A stretch of DNA of 64,000 nucleotides, from assembly GCA_033063855.1 (NCBI GenBank), contig CP093829.1:7698243-7762242 (forward strand), given 5' to 3'. The DNA comes from Smittia aterrima. Its lineage: Eukaryota > Arthropoda > Insecta > Diptera > Chironomidae. The translations under genes and the position numbers were made by a program. The notes beneath the pieces are model-generated. The model had not been told where the DNA came from. It was given only the letters and a program-made list of their open reading frames with translations, and did no database searches. Positions 52,401 to 64,000 of the stretch are shown here, piece by piece; the stretch's first letter is position 1, and each line of letters opens with the position of its first letter.

Positions 52401-54684
52401 CTTGCATTTTCATCAACAATCGACCGAGAACGAGCCGAACGTGAAAAGTTTAAGAATGATTGCGCACGCACTTACAACAAGTTTTCTCTCCCTATTGCTA
52501 ACACAAACACATCCAAATCAACAAATAAATACACAAAATCAGCAGAAACGAGATTCTCGAAAGTAAACAAAATGCGGCGTTACGAGAAAAATTTCATAGA
52601 AATTATCGATTTTTTCTGCAAAGGATATTTATTCTGATTTGAAAAAAAAAATTAATGTTCGCTTCGTTTGCTGTTAGATTTTTTAATTAAAATTTTTCTT
52701 TTCGCGCTTGCGAGTCTAATTTGATTTTCGATCGTAATGTCATTAGACACGTTCGCTACTCTCTTCGGCGTCTGTTGATCGCTGAAGGAAGATCTTTAAT
52801 CGATTGCGAGCCGGTAAACAAGAAAATATTTTCGCTAGAAACTAAAAGTTTTTCTATTCGGGAAGTAAATCAGGAAAATGTCTATCGGGAAACTTCGTAT
52901 CTGCGTAAAAACAATTTCTCCATCCATCGAACTGATGGAAAAAATAAACTAGTTGCTACTCGAGAAACTTTGTTGCGAAGTAAAACAACTGAGAACTATG
53001 TTGTGTTGAAAAAAAAAAGCCAAATGGCGTCTTGAAACTTTTTATTTTGAACAAAACTTTTTTTTCCGGATGAGCGTTTACAGTCGAGAGCGAGAGGCTG
53101 AAATCGACAAGAAGGAAAAAGAAAGAAAAGCAGGACTTTTGTTAGGAAGTAGAGTTTTTTTTTGCCATTTTGTAATTGTATAATCTCGTTAGAGCGAGAG
53201 CGTTCAAGGAAAGAATTTCAATGAAATCATGCGTTCGCATACAACGGAAATGCTGAGATTACCTTCGGGTGAGCATCGCAAACGACTTTCAACTCTAATG
53301 ATGTAGAAACCACCTTTTCGGAGAAGATAGAAACTAACTTTCGCTTTCGCTCAAGCACGTCACGAGTTGTCAACTTGAACGACAATCGCAAATCTTCTTT
53401 AAAATCCTTGAGTTCTTCTTTAGAATTTCGCGATTTCTTTTTCGTCTTTCATCAGCATAATCGTCTCTCTCGGCCCTCGCCGTTTACTTCTTCACGTGAG
53501 ATTTTCCTGATTCCTCTGTTGTTCCTCGAGGAGGAAGAGTAAGCGCAAGAAAAAAGAAATAACAAGTGAAATAACCATTCAACTCACTCCTCTACGCATA
53601 AAATAAAAGTTTTTCCTCTCTGAATTCTGAATTTCACGAACAATAACTTTTTAGACGAAAATCTTGAAAAGATTGAATTCGAAAGCGAAGAGTTTGGAAT
53701 ATTTTTCGTCATCTCCCATCCTCGCGCTCCTCATCTTCAGGTGTTTAACTTATTTAAATGTCCTCCTTTATCCTCTTGCCGAGTCTTTCACGATTCTTTT
53801 TCTCGTGCGTGCTAATCTTTCGAGAGCATACGTTATAAGTTTTCGCTGTGCCAAAGTAAAGCGACACAATTATAAAGTCAGCGCGAGAAGAAAAATGAAA
53901 CATTTTCAACGTCGCGAAAAGAAAAAAAGTGTTTGAAAATGGATTTATTCATGACACGAACTGCGTTGGCAAATTTTCACTTTTCCTTTTCTTCGCGGAT
54001 GGCAAAGGCAAAAAAAGAAAGAAACGACGAACGAAGCATTGTTGTCGTTTGGTGGAAGTTTTTCTTTTCGACGCAAAGCTTCGACGATAGAATCCAATTT
54101 TCTTCATTTCCACGAGTAAAAACGGTGAAAATGCGTTAAATTTCGCAGAGAATGTGATGAAAAGTTTATTCTTCTATTTGATTGAAGAAAGTTTTTTTTT
54201 CTTGGAATTTGCATAAAAAAATTGAAAATGTATTTTATATTCGCGAAGGGGTGAATCTCGCATAAAGACTTCTTAGCAAGTCACATTGCTTTTTGCTTTT
54301 TTCGGGTTGACAGAAGCGAGAAGCCAACTTGCCTCCTTTCCCAATTTGAAGTCCGTGCCATTTCCTTTCCTCTCCACCCCTCTCTCGTAAACTGAAATTA
54401 ATTTCATTTTGCACAAAACGCTTTCCACATTGTGAAATGACTCATCACAGATTTTCGAGTGAGGCTTCTCTCATGATTTTCGGGATATATTCACTACACT
54501 CAATGAAATCGTACAAGTGATAAAATAAAACTCGCTTAACGTGAAAACGACTCTCTTTCTGTTAAATCACAATGGATTACGAATAAAATTTAATTTAGTG
54601 GGTGCTCATTGTTCCAATTCTTTGCTGAGCTAAAAAAAAGTTTGAATTTTCCACTAAACAAATTCTCTTTTTCTACTTTTTCAG
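46405..54684. other. long gene-poor region upstream of Tet
   Basis: About 8 kb without a recognisable protein. Frames such as 48859-49218 and 49252-49674 (minus) or 47957-48196 (plus) are basic and low-complexity with no signature. By analogy with insect Tet genes, 5' non-coding exons and long introns of Tet may lie here, but none can be proven from the sequence. Confidence 0.4.
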
Positions 54685-57600
54685 ATTTAATAAGTTTTCT
54701 CTCCGTAACGATAACCAAAGCGTTAATTTTAATTGATTCCAAGAAGAAGCATCACAATAAGCAGTAAACCAACGAGTGAAATTCTAGTAATAACTAATTT
54801 ATTTTCAACAACCTACAAGCGACATAGAGATTACAAAAAGTACAAACAAAAGTCTGAAACGTTCCCAAAAAAAAAATAACACAAAAATTCAAAGTACTAA
54901 CAAAAGTATTTTTATACCAAAAAGACAATAAGTTTACGAAACTGTCAAAATCGCATTCGTCGTTGCAACCAAAACACAAAACAGACAATCAAGCAGTGAA
55001 AATTAGTTAAAGTGACCGACACTTTCAAGTACAAAATTTTTGTCCTAAGATCAAACTTCATCCAAAAAGCGGAAGTTACCAAAATAAAATAAAAATCACG
55101 AAAGGGAGAGAGAGAGAGAGCATCAGGAAGTTTGTAAACCAAAAAATATTTTATGCCGAGAAAGTTAGGATGTGAAAAGTTTTATTCGGACAGAGAAGAT
55201 AAAGTTATAGAAAAAGTGTTTAGATTCTGTTTCAAAGTTTAATAGACATTTGATAAAAAAAAAAGCTGCTACCTCAGAACAGTCACAACAAAAAGTTTTA
55301 TAAAACAAAACGGAAAATTTTTAAAATATCACTTTAGTGATCAAAGATGTAGCTTTGTGTTGATGGTTTAACGATATTTTATAAAAATGATGAGTGCAAG
55401 CACTCCACAGACGACGTCCACTACTACGGACGATACGTCGGAAAGTGGATTGCCAGCTTTTACGACGTTTCAATCAACGGAGCTTGATGCGAGTTGGGAT
55501 TATTATGAGCGATCGGTATCGCATCAAAACGCTGACTTAGCATCGCAAGCAAACTATACACGTCCATGGGAAATGGAATCCAAACTATACACGTCCATGG
55601 AATCAGTTGTCACCGCAGGCCATGCTGAACAACTGTCACTCTGTGACAAAAAAAAACATCACCAGCAACAGCATCAAGAGCATCAACAACAGCAACAACA
55701 ACAGCAGCAGCAACAGCAACAACTTCAGAGAGGCTTCGAGCCATTCCCAAAGCTGCCTTCGTTCCAAAGTCAATTTCACACATTCACAGATGGAAACTTA
55801 GCGACTGAACCAAGTTTACCGGCTCAAGTCACTGCTGTTCCTGTTCCAATTTCACCTTCGTCAGGCTCACCATCTGGCGGATCTTTGACCCAATTAACGC
55901 AATTGACGCCATCCCCGTTGACTAATCTACAGCCAACGATCACCACATTGCCCCCTTCAAACTTTCATACGTTGGCTACGATAAATGTTCAGCCGTCAAG
56001 AGCTTATCCTCTTGTTCCGGCGCCAATCCAAGCCCGCGACATTCCATCAATCCAACAACAGTACATCGACGAACGTCACATTCAGTTATATCAACCGATA
56101 TCGACTTCAGCTACTTTCCATCATCCAGCACCACCACAATCGCATCAAGGAGTCGTCACAGTCCTAAAGAATGAGCCAATGCACAGTTTCGAGCTTAAAA
56201 ATGGATCACACACGTTCTCAAACTCATCGTTAGATAACAGCAGCTTCATGGACTCTTCAAATGTCTCGCAGAAAATGAACAAAGGTGTGAATGGTACGCC
56301 AACTTCTCACAATGCTAAAGGAGGTCGAAAGAAGGAGAGAAGAAAAATAAGAGCGAGCTCGCTTGAGTCGAGCACGGAATCTGACGCGAGTAGCGCAATG
56401 GACATTGATGGAAACAGCAGTGGAAACCCAGGACAGGTCGCCGCAGTTTCAAGCACTGATAACTTTAAATCTCCAATGCATACAGGCATGGACAACGGAG
56501 ATCACTCAACGACCAGTGAAAAACAGGTAAACAGTCAATTACGAAAGTCAAATGAATCAAAAACTGAACAAAATTATTTTTTTCTTCTTCGTTACTTAGC
56601 AAAAGCAAAAGAAGCGGAAACGTTGCGGTGAATGCATCGGCTGCCAGAAGAAGGACAACTGCGGCGAGTGTGCACCGTGCCGTAACGACAAATCGCACCA
56701 GATTTGCAAACAACGTCGCTGTGAAAAGTTGACGGAAAAGAAAGTAAGTAAACCCTTCGATTACAACCTCCCTTGATTTTCTTCGGAAACACAAATAAGC
56801 GGCAAAGAAGAAAAACTTATTTCTCAAGGTGTCGACAACACCTTTGCTGATAACCGTTTGCTTTTGTTAACGGATTTCTAACGACTGATAAACATAAACT
56901 ATCAGACACGCGATTTCGGCAGGTGTCGAGTGATAAGAAAAAAGTTCTGCTATCAATAAATTGATTTGAATGATTTTGCCAATCACAAAACTTTTGCGGT
57001 TTCTCCATTCTTGGAACTGGCCAGAAAAAAGAATCTGAAATCTCATTTTCATTCATGCGATTAACGAACCCGTGGCCAAACGAATTGAATCAAAACTCAA
57101 ATAAGTCGTCGCTGGGTTAACTGGAATTACGAATGACAAGGTGAAAATGCCGAGATGGAAAATTTATTATTAAACAGAAGAAGAAGAAGAAAAAAGCGAC
57201 GAAAAAGTTTTGATTCATCAGCGGCGTTCGAATAAATTTGATTGGAGGATTTACGAAAATAAAAATATTTTATTGATTCAACTTTAAGTCACTTTAATCG
57301 AGCTTCAGCTGTGAAAGAAATAGAATTCAAAAACACGAGATCTTACTGAAAAAAATAAGCCAAAGCTGCTTTTAATAGAAAAATCGCTCAACTCGTCATT
57401 ACAGCAATTGTTTTGTGAGAGTCGCTTATCCATTTGAGTCCATAAACTGTAAGCAAATTAGCTTTTCGAGAGAGCTGCGACGCAATCAGCTTGAGTAAAT
57501 TTCATCGCTTCAAATTCGGTCTGATTTCTGATTTCCTCTCGAAGAACATAGAATGTTCTTGACGAGAAACGATTTATATTTCCATGTGTTCGCCTCAACT

Positions 57601-58761
57601 CGACTCGATGTAAAATTATTTTGTGGCCAATGCGCTCCACTCAAATGTGGAGTTCCATTCATCGTTCCCATGTGTGATGATAAAAATGGAAATTGTTGTG
57701 GAAGGTTAGTGTTCTTTGGCGCTAAGGAGAACTTTTATGTAACACGAAGCACATTTTCTGTGTTTTATCAGCCACGCTTGCCACGCATGGTCAGAATTTT
57801 ACTACTTGGGGGGTAACTTGTCGAGTAAAAGGATTCACATCTCTAATTTGAATGAAGGCCACAACGCAATTTTACGAGGGTTGCTCCGTCTGAGAGATTC
57901 CCTTCCGCATCTTCCCCTAAATAACTTGCTCGCCCCCCTAGAGAAAGCGAATGTCCTTGAACTTTTAATCCACCTGTCTCGTGGCTATGGTGTCAGAAAA
58001 AGTGAGGGCAAGAAAGTGAGGGGAGAGGGATTGTTGACAACCCCTTTACTACTAAAACATTCCGACCGATAAAGTGGAAGTCACCTGACTCGACTCTCTT
58101 CAGTTTCCCTTGTAACTTTTACATTCTAATGAATTCAGAATTCCGACCGCAGCAACGCCGTATTGATCAAAGCGCCGTCAAAGTGTGTCATTGTTAATAC
58201 TTCCCCCTCATCATCAGAGGATTTTTCCGGAGTCTCCCTTATCCCAGAACTCCCATGAAAATTATTTTGCGAAAGGGAACCATACTCATTGACTAGTCAC
58301 AACATCGATGAGGGTAATTTCCCCTTTCCAGACGCTCACTTCCCTATTTTACTTTTCGAACTCAACTAACCCTTCCCCTAAATAATTTTTGCTAAGTTTT
58401 ATTCTAAATGAATTAATTTGAAGGTGTCGCAAACCTTAGCGGCATATGCTTTCGAAATTAAAGGGGAAAGTCAAGCTGAGCTTTTGGAAAGTCTTGGGCG
58501 ATTTTTAACGATTGCGAAACATTCAAGCGATTCAAACAGAAACCGTTACAAAGTGTCTCGAATAAACTTTCGTGTCTTAGGTTCAAAAAAGTTTGAGGAT
58601 TTGTAAGCTCACGACCAGTTTTGCTCAGATAACTGAAAAAAATTCGCTTAGTTTGAAAGCTTTTCTAAGTTGTTTTCTTTATTTTTCAGATTTTGTACTC
58701 AGCCGACGGCACGATCGTGAGAAACGAGTCGCGTAGAGGTCGCGGAAAAGGACGTGGCGGT
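54685..58761 (+). CDS. Tet: Tet (ten-eleven translocation) dioxygenase, 5' part with CXXC zinc finger
   Basis: TET enzymes oxidise 5-methylcytosine or, in flies, mainly N6-methyladenine and RNA m5C. Translation starts at 55387. Coding segments are 55387-56526, 56600-56743 and 58690-58761, all joined in phase 0 and encoding 452 residues so far. A strong acceptor at 54683-54684 suggests that the first coding exon begins at 54685 with 5' UTR. The N-terminal 380 residues are low-complexity with a poly-Gln run (about 99-112). The CXXC finger in the second segment reads KRCGECIGCQKKDNCGEC, then APCRNDKSHQICKQRRCEKL, eight cysteines in CxxCxxC/CxxCxxC/C/C spacing. The GRGKGRGG stretch ends at a GTAAGT donor. 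The catalytic domain is not in the window. The finger could belong to another CXXC protein, but it closely fits insect Tet. Confidence 0.85.
55103..55121. repeat. GA microsatellite in the Tet 5' UTR
   Basis: A GA dinucleotide run inside the presumed 5' UTR, about 270 bases before the start codon. Confidence 0.65.
55550..55600 (+). repeat. 20-bp direct repeat in the Tet coding exon, offset 31 bp
   Basis: CAAACTATACACGTCCATGG occurs at 55550-55569 and again at 55581-55600. The offset is not a multiple of three, so the same DNA is read as NYTRPWE and as KLYTSME. Confidence 0.9.
55660..55725 (+). repeat. CAG/CAA repeat encoding poly-glutamine in Tet
   Basis: Interrupted CAG/CAA codons preceded by His-Gln codons, encoding a Gln-rich tract. 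Mixed codons suggest the tract is maintained as protein rather than as a pure microsatellite. Confidence 0.85.
56744..58689 (+). other. Tet intron
   Basis: A 1.9-kb intron with GTAAGT donor and TTTTTCAG acceptor. Open frames inside (57553-58072, 58418-58606) have no recognisable family and are read as chance. Confidence 0.7.
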
Positions 58762-61700
58762 GTAAGTACAAGTTTTCCCATCACGAAATAATTGCCCAAG
58801 TTTGTTTTCATATATCAAAATATATCTTTAAGACATTAAGTTCTCTCGCCGTATTTATGTGAAGAGTACATTAAAGACTTTAAAGACTTTCTCTTCGGGG
58901 AAAACACATTTCTTGAAGCTTAAGATAGCATAAGAATTCTCTTTCAAATGGTTTCGAGAGAAAGAAAATCTCTATGAGAACAGACACGTTGATGATGAAA
59001 GATCTGAGTTCACTCGACAAGCGACACAGTGGCAGTAAAAAAGAGAAACGAATGCGATGCGAAGGAAATAAAAATTGAACAGACATCGACTAGACGAATC
59101 CTAAAATAAGAGCGAAGAAGCGAAAGAAAACAAAACTAAGGCATTGGATAAATGCCGAGTGAAAAAGGATAAACGGTTTTATATAAGTTTTTATTGTATC
59201 TGAGGAAATCTCGTTTTCGCTCTGCTAAAGTGTGGGTGAAGACAGCATTTGCCGAAAGAAGATTTCTTCCCTCATTTTCTTGGGCTTTTTATGGAAAAAG
59301 AGATTTCTCGTGACCCTTTTCAACCCTCGCCAAGAAAGCGACGTCTGGCCGTAATCTCCCGAATTTAAAATGTGACGCGTCGGTCCTTAAGAAGGAAATA
59401 ATGAAAACATGTTTCAATTGCCGGGTAAAGTAATTAATAATTAAAATCTTAGCTCGACAATCGTTTGGGGAATTTAATGGCGCGGTTTTCTAACTCTCGA
59501 ACACAACACGTGTCGAGTTGAATTGTCATCGTTCTCGAGAGTTTCTTCCGTCAATAAAACAAGAACACTTTGACCCCTTTTTCCTCATACAACTACGAAA
59601 GCAGTCGTGAGACGATAAAGAAGAATCTCTTGCGAAAGAAAATCGCTCAAGGAGGAAATCTGACGATGATGACGACTGCTGCCGCTTGTTGATACACATT
59701 TCAGTATCGTATTTCACAAAGATTCGATTGTAAATTGTCTGTCGTAACGAAGAATACGAGAAGGGATTTCATTTGTGTTTGTGGATTGCGAATCCGTGTT
59801 GTCAGACGGAAGAAGACTCGTTTTATAGTCGTTTTTTATCGCTATGCATTTTTCATTGAAGGAAAGATGAGAATATCGGGGGAGACGAGAAGGGTATCGC
59901 AAGGAAAAGGAATTTAAAGAGCGAAATTGAAGAGTCTGTTTAGGTTTCAATGGAAAAGGTGCGACATTCAAAGATCAAAGCGTCGAGTATCATGACCTAA
60001 GATAAGAGATTATTTACGCTACTCCAATGGATTGATTTTCAATTTTATCAGCTTTTGTTTCGTTGAATTCAACTCGCTCAAAGCAAACAGCGAGAGAATT
60101 CTCTCACAATTGAAAATTGCGGATGCCGTCGGTGAAAAATTCAAATAAAAACTTTCAAGTTTAATTTATGTTTTGCGCAGCTTATCCTAAGCTCACTCTT
60201 CAAGCTAATTGATTCATTCAAAACTCTTCAATCTATCACTGCTCGTTGGATCTACCATTCAAACATTTCACAGTCAACTGCCGACTCACGAGCTCTCGAA
60301 AGCTCTCAAAACTTTTCATTTTTTCTCTCGTAATGTAAACACCTCTCCCTCATTTAGTTTTGCGTGGCTTTTTATGCATTCATGCAGATTGCAGACAGCT
60401 TCTGATTCACTTTCAATTTCATTTATTTTGCGCTTGTTTCATTGCAAAAAAATGTATGTCGGAATGAAATGTAGGTCAGGATTGCGGAATGTTATTCGAT
60501 GAACGGACGTATGGCTTGAGACTCTTAAAGAAATCTTATGATTCGCCCATTCATTCATTGTATACGACGATGCTCTGTATTGAATCATCGTCGTCGTCAT
60601 CTTCGTCTTCTCTCCAGCTTTAAGGAAAAGATCTTTAATAATAAAATATTTCACGCAAGGCGACACTTTTTTACGATGATATGAATAAGAAATATTCTTG
60701 TCGTGTGGCGTCATCGTATGAAGGCAACTCATCTCGGCTTGTTTCTTTTACGTTGCCTTTTATTGAAGAGCATACATCGCATTCAAATATATAAATAAAA
60801 AGCCAATGTTTTTTGCAAAAGCTTCGCGCCATTGGAAATAAACAGAAGAGAAAAGAGAAAAAGCGAAGAGCCGAATACAAAAGTATGGGAATAAATAAAC
60901 AAGAGACATTCAGCTGAAGCAGCAGCAGCAATGGAATGATATCAACAAATGTTGTACAATTTTTGTAGGAAGATGAGAAAAATATATAAAATAATAAAAA
61001 TAATAAAAATAAAGGCAGAGCGGATGAATTTTTATGAATGAAAACGTAATTTTGGTTGTTCGGTTGTAGTTCCCGGTACATTATTTGCGTGGCGAGGGAA
61101 GCAACAAAGATTCAGATATTTTTTAATGTTCAAATGATCGTGAGAAGTGAGACTTCTCTCAGTCTGTTGAGTTCTTAAGTCGGAAATTGTTTTGATTCTC
61201 GTTGAAAGATGAGAGGGGAAAAATCGTTGAAAGGGGGAAAAGAAGAAGCGAACGAAGGGAATCGTTTGGTTTTATATTGAATGTGCTCGCTTTTTTTATG
61301 TGTTTTGACATTGACCTTCGTTTGAATTTAATCTTATTGCTCGGAACAATTGAAGTAGAAGAATAAGTTGCATTCTGTGAGAAAAATGATAACAGCTAAT
61401 ACGAAAAACGATTCGTTGCACTCCCTAGCTCAAAATATATTTTAATTAAAACGCTATTGGAGCTTTGCAAATTTCGTTCATTCTCTAACGACAACATTTT
61501 CTATTCGAGCATCGCAAACTGTACGCAAAATTGCTTCAACATCCCGAGCTGCAATGCATGGGGAACGAGAAGCTGGCGGGGGAGAAGAAATTAATAACGT
61601 AGAGGGTGACAGCCAGTGCTGTTCCGAGAGCATATAGAAACTTGAAAAGTAGCCTCAGAAAAAAACCTTTTATTGATTTTCTGCGCAATGGTTTTTCGCG

Positions 61701-64000
61701 CGCGCGTTTTTTTCCACATCTTCAGACGAAGCAGAATTTTCCTCTGTTCTCGGGTGCTGGGATATACAATAAGTTGCGGGGCGGGAGGGGAGAGAGAGAA
61801 GAGACATAAAAAAAGGAAATTTTCTGCAGTTGTGTGTTGCACAGAGAAGAACTTTACGTTAAAAAGCAAACACTAGTACACATATTGGCTTAGTTTTGGG
61901 TGGTGCGGTGGTGGAAATGTAAATGCTGAAGAAACACAGAGGTTTGAGTCTTCAGAGGAGACTCGAGATTCTGGCGGTTGTTAGATGACGAAAAATTATA
62001 AAAAATCTCAGATAATTGATGTCTTCGTTAAATAATTCTAAAGCTGCTCCTGTCGATGATAACAAACGAATCGTTGAGTTGTTCCGCTTGAGATAAACTC
62101 CGGACTTTTCTTCCGGTTTCGGAATACAAGAGCTTGAATAATAGATTTCAGCAAAAAGGGCAGCTGTAAACCACCTCTCCCTTATACAAGCTTACACTTT
62201 CATGTGTCTCATGCTTGCTGCTCCTGCTCTATCTACACGTTCCCCACTTTATGTATTTAGCATTTTTTTTTGTCCAACTTGCTATATATGCACAGCACAC
62301 TTAATTTTTCATTTAACAACCGTAGAATTTTCGCAACAAATTTCATGTACTTCCCTCCCTGCTCTTTCTTGCATATTTTCGACGGAAAATGAGAAAATAA
62401 GGGTCTTTCGCAGAGAATGAAAAATTGCCGTGCTTTGGTGGAAAGGGAATTTTTCATTGAACGGGGTACGTGGTACGGGCCAAAGCTTTCAATTAATTAC
62501 ACGACCGCCGAACGATGAATTCTGTTATTCTTGGTCCATTCAATTCTTGTGCTGGTCGATCCAATCTAAACAGTAATGGATGCGAACTTTCTACATCAAC
62601 AGCCAACCCTGGACCCAATTTTCATTCCGAAACGTAAAACTTTATGCTTTTAGATGAATATTAAAGAGTTTTTCGTATTAATATTTCCACGTCGTCGCTT
62701 TCTGCTTGTTTGTTGTTGCTTGCCTTCGTGCTTTTCTCTCTTTTTGGAGGAAAACCTTTAAAGCTGTTAAAGATAAAAAATTTACAAGGAAGTGAGGAAG
62801 AATTCTTGCGAGAAATATAAGACGTTGAGTAAGAACTAATTTAAAATGAAGTTGAAGATTCTCAGCTGCACTTTTGAGCTGAGTGTTCTCTCGGAACATT
62901 AACTTTCCTCTTCAGTGTTTCAAACGAAACGTCGGCAAGATGTGAAAGACTTGAAAAGCAATTATAATTAAAGTTTCCTGCCCACGCTATAATTTAAAGA
63001 GCTACACAAAAAAAAAACAACATTGTTCTCCGCTTTCGCTCATGTGAAGGAAGATACACTGAGCAGCGCTGTATGTAAATCTCCATCATCTCCATGCACG
63101 GTTCCAGTTTTTGTTTCAATCTCTCTCTCCCCTCAGCAACGCCCCTGAACAAACCTTGCAGTTTTCTGTATCCTCCACATAAGAAGTGTACAAGCAATAT
63201 AAATAGAGCTCGGGCTCTCGAAGAATATTTGCAAAACGCACAGAAATTGCATCCTAAATCAGGCAGTTTCGTCCAGGCCGCACCGTGTGTGTGAAACCTT
63301 TTCAACAAAAGTAAACAGAAAATACATTTTCTAACGAACAGCAGGAGAAAAGTTTTGCACAGGAAACTTTTGTAGAAAATCTATTTTCCTCCTACATGCA
63401 CAAAGTGTAAGTGTATTTTCTATCTCATGAGCTTTTTCATCTGAAAAAATTTTCATTTCAATCGCCATGTGTGTGTACGATGTCTGTGGAAATTCTCTAG
63501 TTAGGAGGATAACGACTTTCTTGTGTGCGTAAGTATGTGCAATGTGTGTAGAAGGCAAAAATACTCTTCTCATTTATTCTTTTCTTCTACCGCCATGTAT
63601 ACATCGCATAAAATCAATACTTCCTCAGACATGTATGTTTAAAATATTATTCTCAACTAACCCACCCTCTTACTCACTCCCTTATTGAACTTCATCCTTT
63701 AACTTTTCTCCAGTCACCGCTCCGCAATTTTCAAAACTGCTCCGCTTGTGCCGCACGAAACGGGATGCGGAGAAGCAAAGCATAGATAGATGCATACTTA
63801 GATATTTATACACGAAAGGCAATGGCGAGCACGATGATTAAGAGCGATCGATTTCGTATTTTTTGGGGAACTGAGATGGGTCAACATGGATTCGTTGTTA
63901 TCGAAAACATTCTTAATTAATTACTGCGTGCAATTGAAAACTGCATTGTCTTGCACACGTTTTTCTATTGCACGTAAAGTCATAAAACAAAAGTCATTGC
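58762..64000 (+). other. Tet intron running to the window edge
   Basis: Over 5 kb without a further recognisable Tet exon. It is AT-rich with purine- and pyrimidine-rich stretches. The frames seen on both strands overlap each other in several phases and resemble no family. Regulatory elements or small exons cannot be excluded. Confidence 0.55.

Overview
The window is AT-rich eukaryotic DNA from an insect, most likely a dipteran with a compact genome such as a non-biting midge. The evidence is GT-AG introns of often 50-100 bases, a spaetzle-type Toll ligand, a Tet gene with the insect-type CXXC domain, and a shugoshin of the MEI-S332 kind. I found no tRNA, rRNA, CRISPR array or recognisable transposon. 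Multi-exon models were built by hand: reading frames were joined across splice sites and checked for phase. Each multi-exon gene is one CDS entry, with its exons listed in the evidence.

Layout. 1-5 kb shows no gene. 5.0-14.2 kb (+) is a stomatin/band-7 gene with two alternative first coding exons. 15.6-18.4 kb (-) holds inositol polyphosphate multikinase and L-3-hydroxyacyl-CoA dehydrogenase in tandem. 20.8-21.9 kb (-) is an intronless beta-1,3-glycosyltransferase. 23.5-26.0 kb (-) carries two tandem intronless shugoshin-like genes, one with a duplicated coiled-coil unit. 27.8-28.9 kb (-) is an RZ-subfamily RGS protein with a cysteine string. 31.1-32.1 kb (+) is eIF4E, tail to tail with ORMDL (32.4-32.9 kb, -), which is head to head with a MARCH1/8-type E3 ligase (33.3-35.6 kb, +). 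36.5-37.8 kb (+) is a short TTC17-like TPR membrane protein. 38.5-39.7 kb (-) is NTF2 with two alternative last exons, head to head with CDP-diacylglycerol synthase (39.9-42.5 kb, +). 44.2-45.8 kb (+) is spaetzle. From about 54.7 kb to the right edge is the 5' part of Tet; its catalytic domain lies beyond the window.

The genes do not form one pathway. Most are housekeeping genes packed in alternating orientation. Some have related roles: ORMDL, CdsA and HADH act in lipid metabolism; IPMK and CdsA act in inositol and phosphoinositide metabolism; RGS acts on G-protein signalling. The most unusual content is the shugoshin pair, the duplicated NTF2 terminal exon, and the truncated TTC17-like protein.
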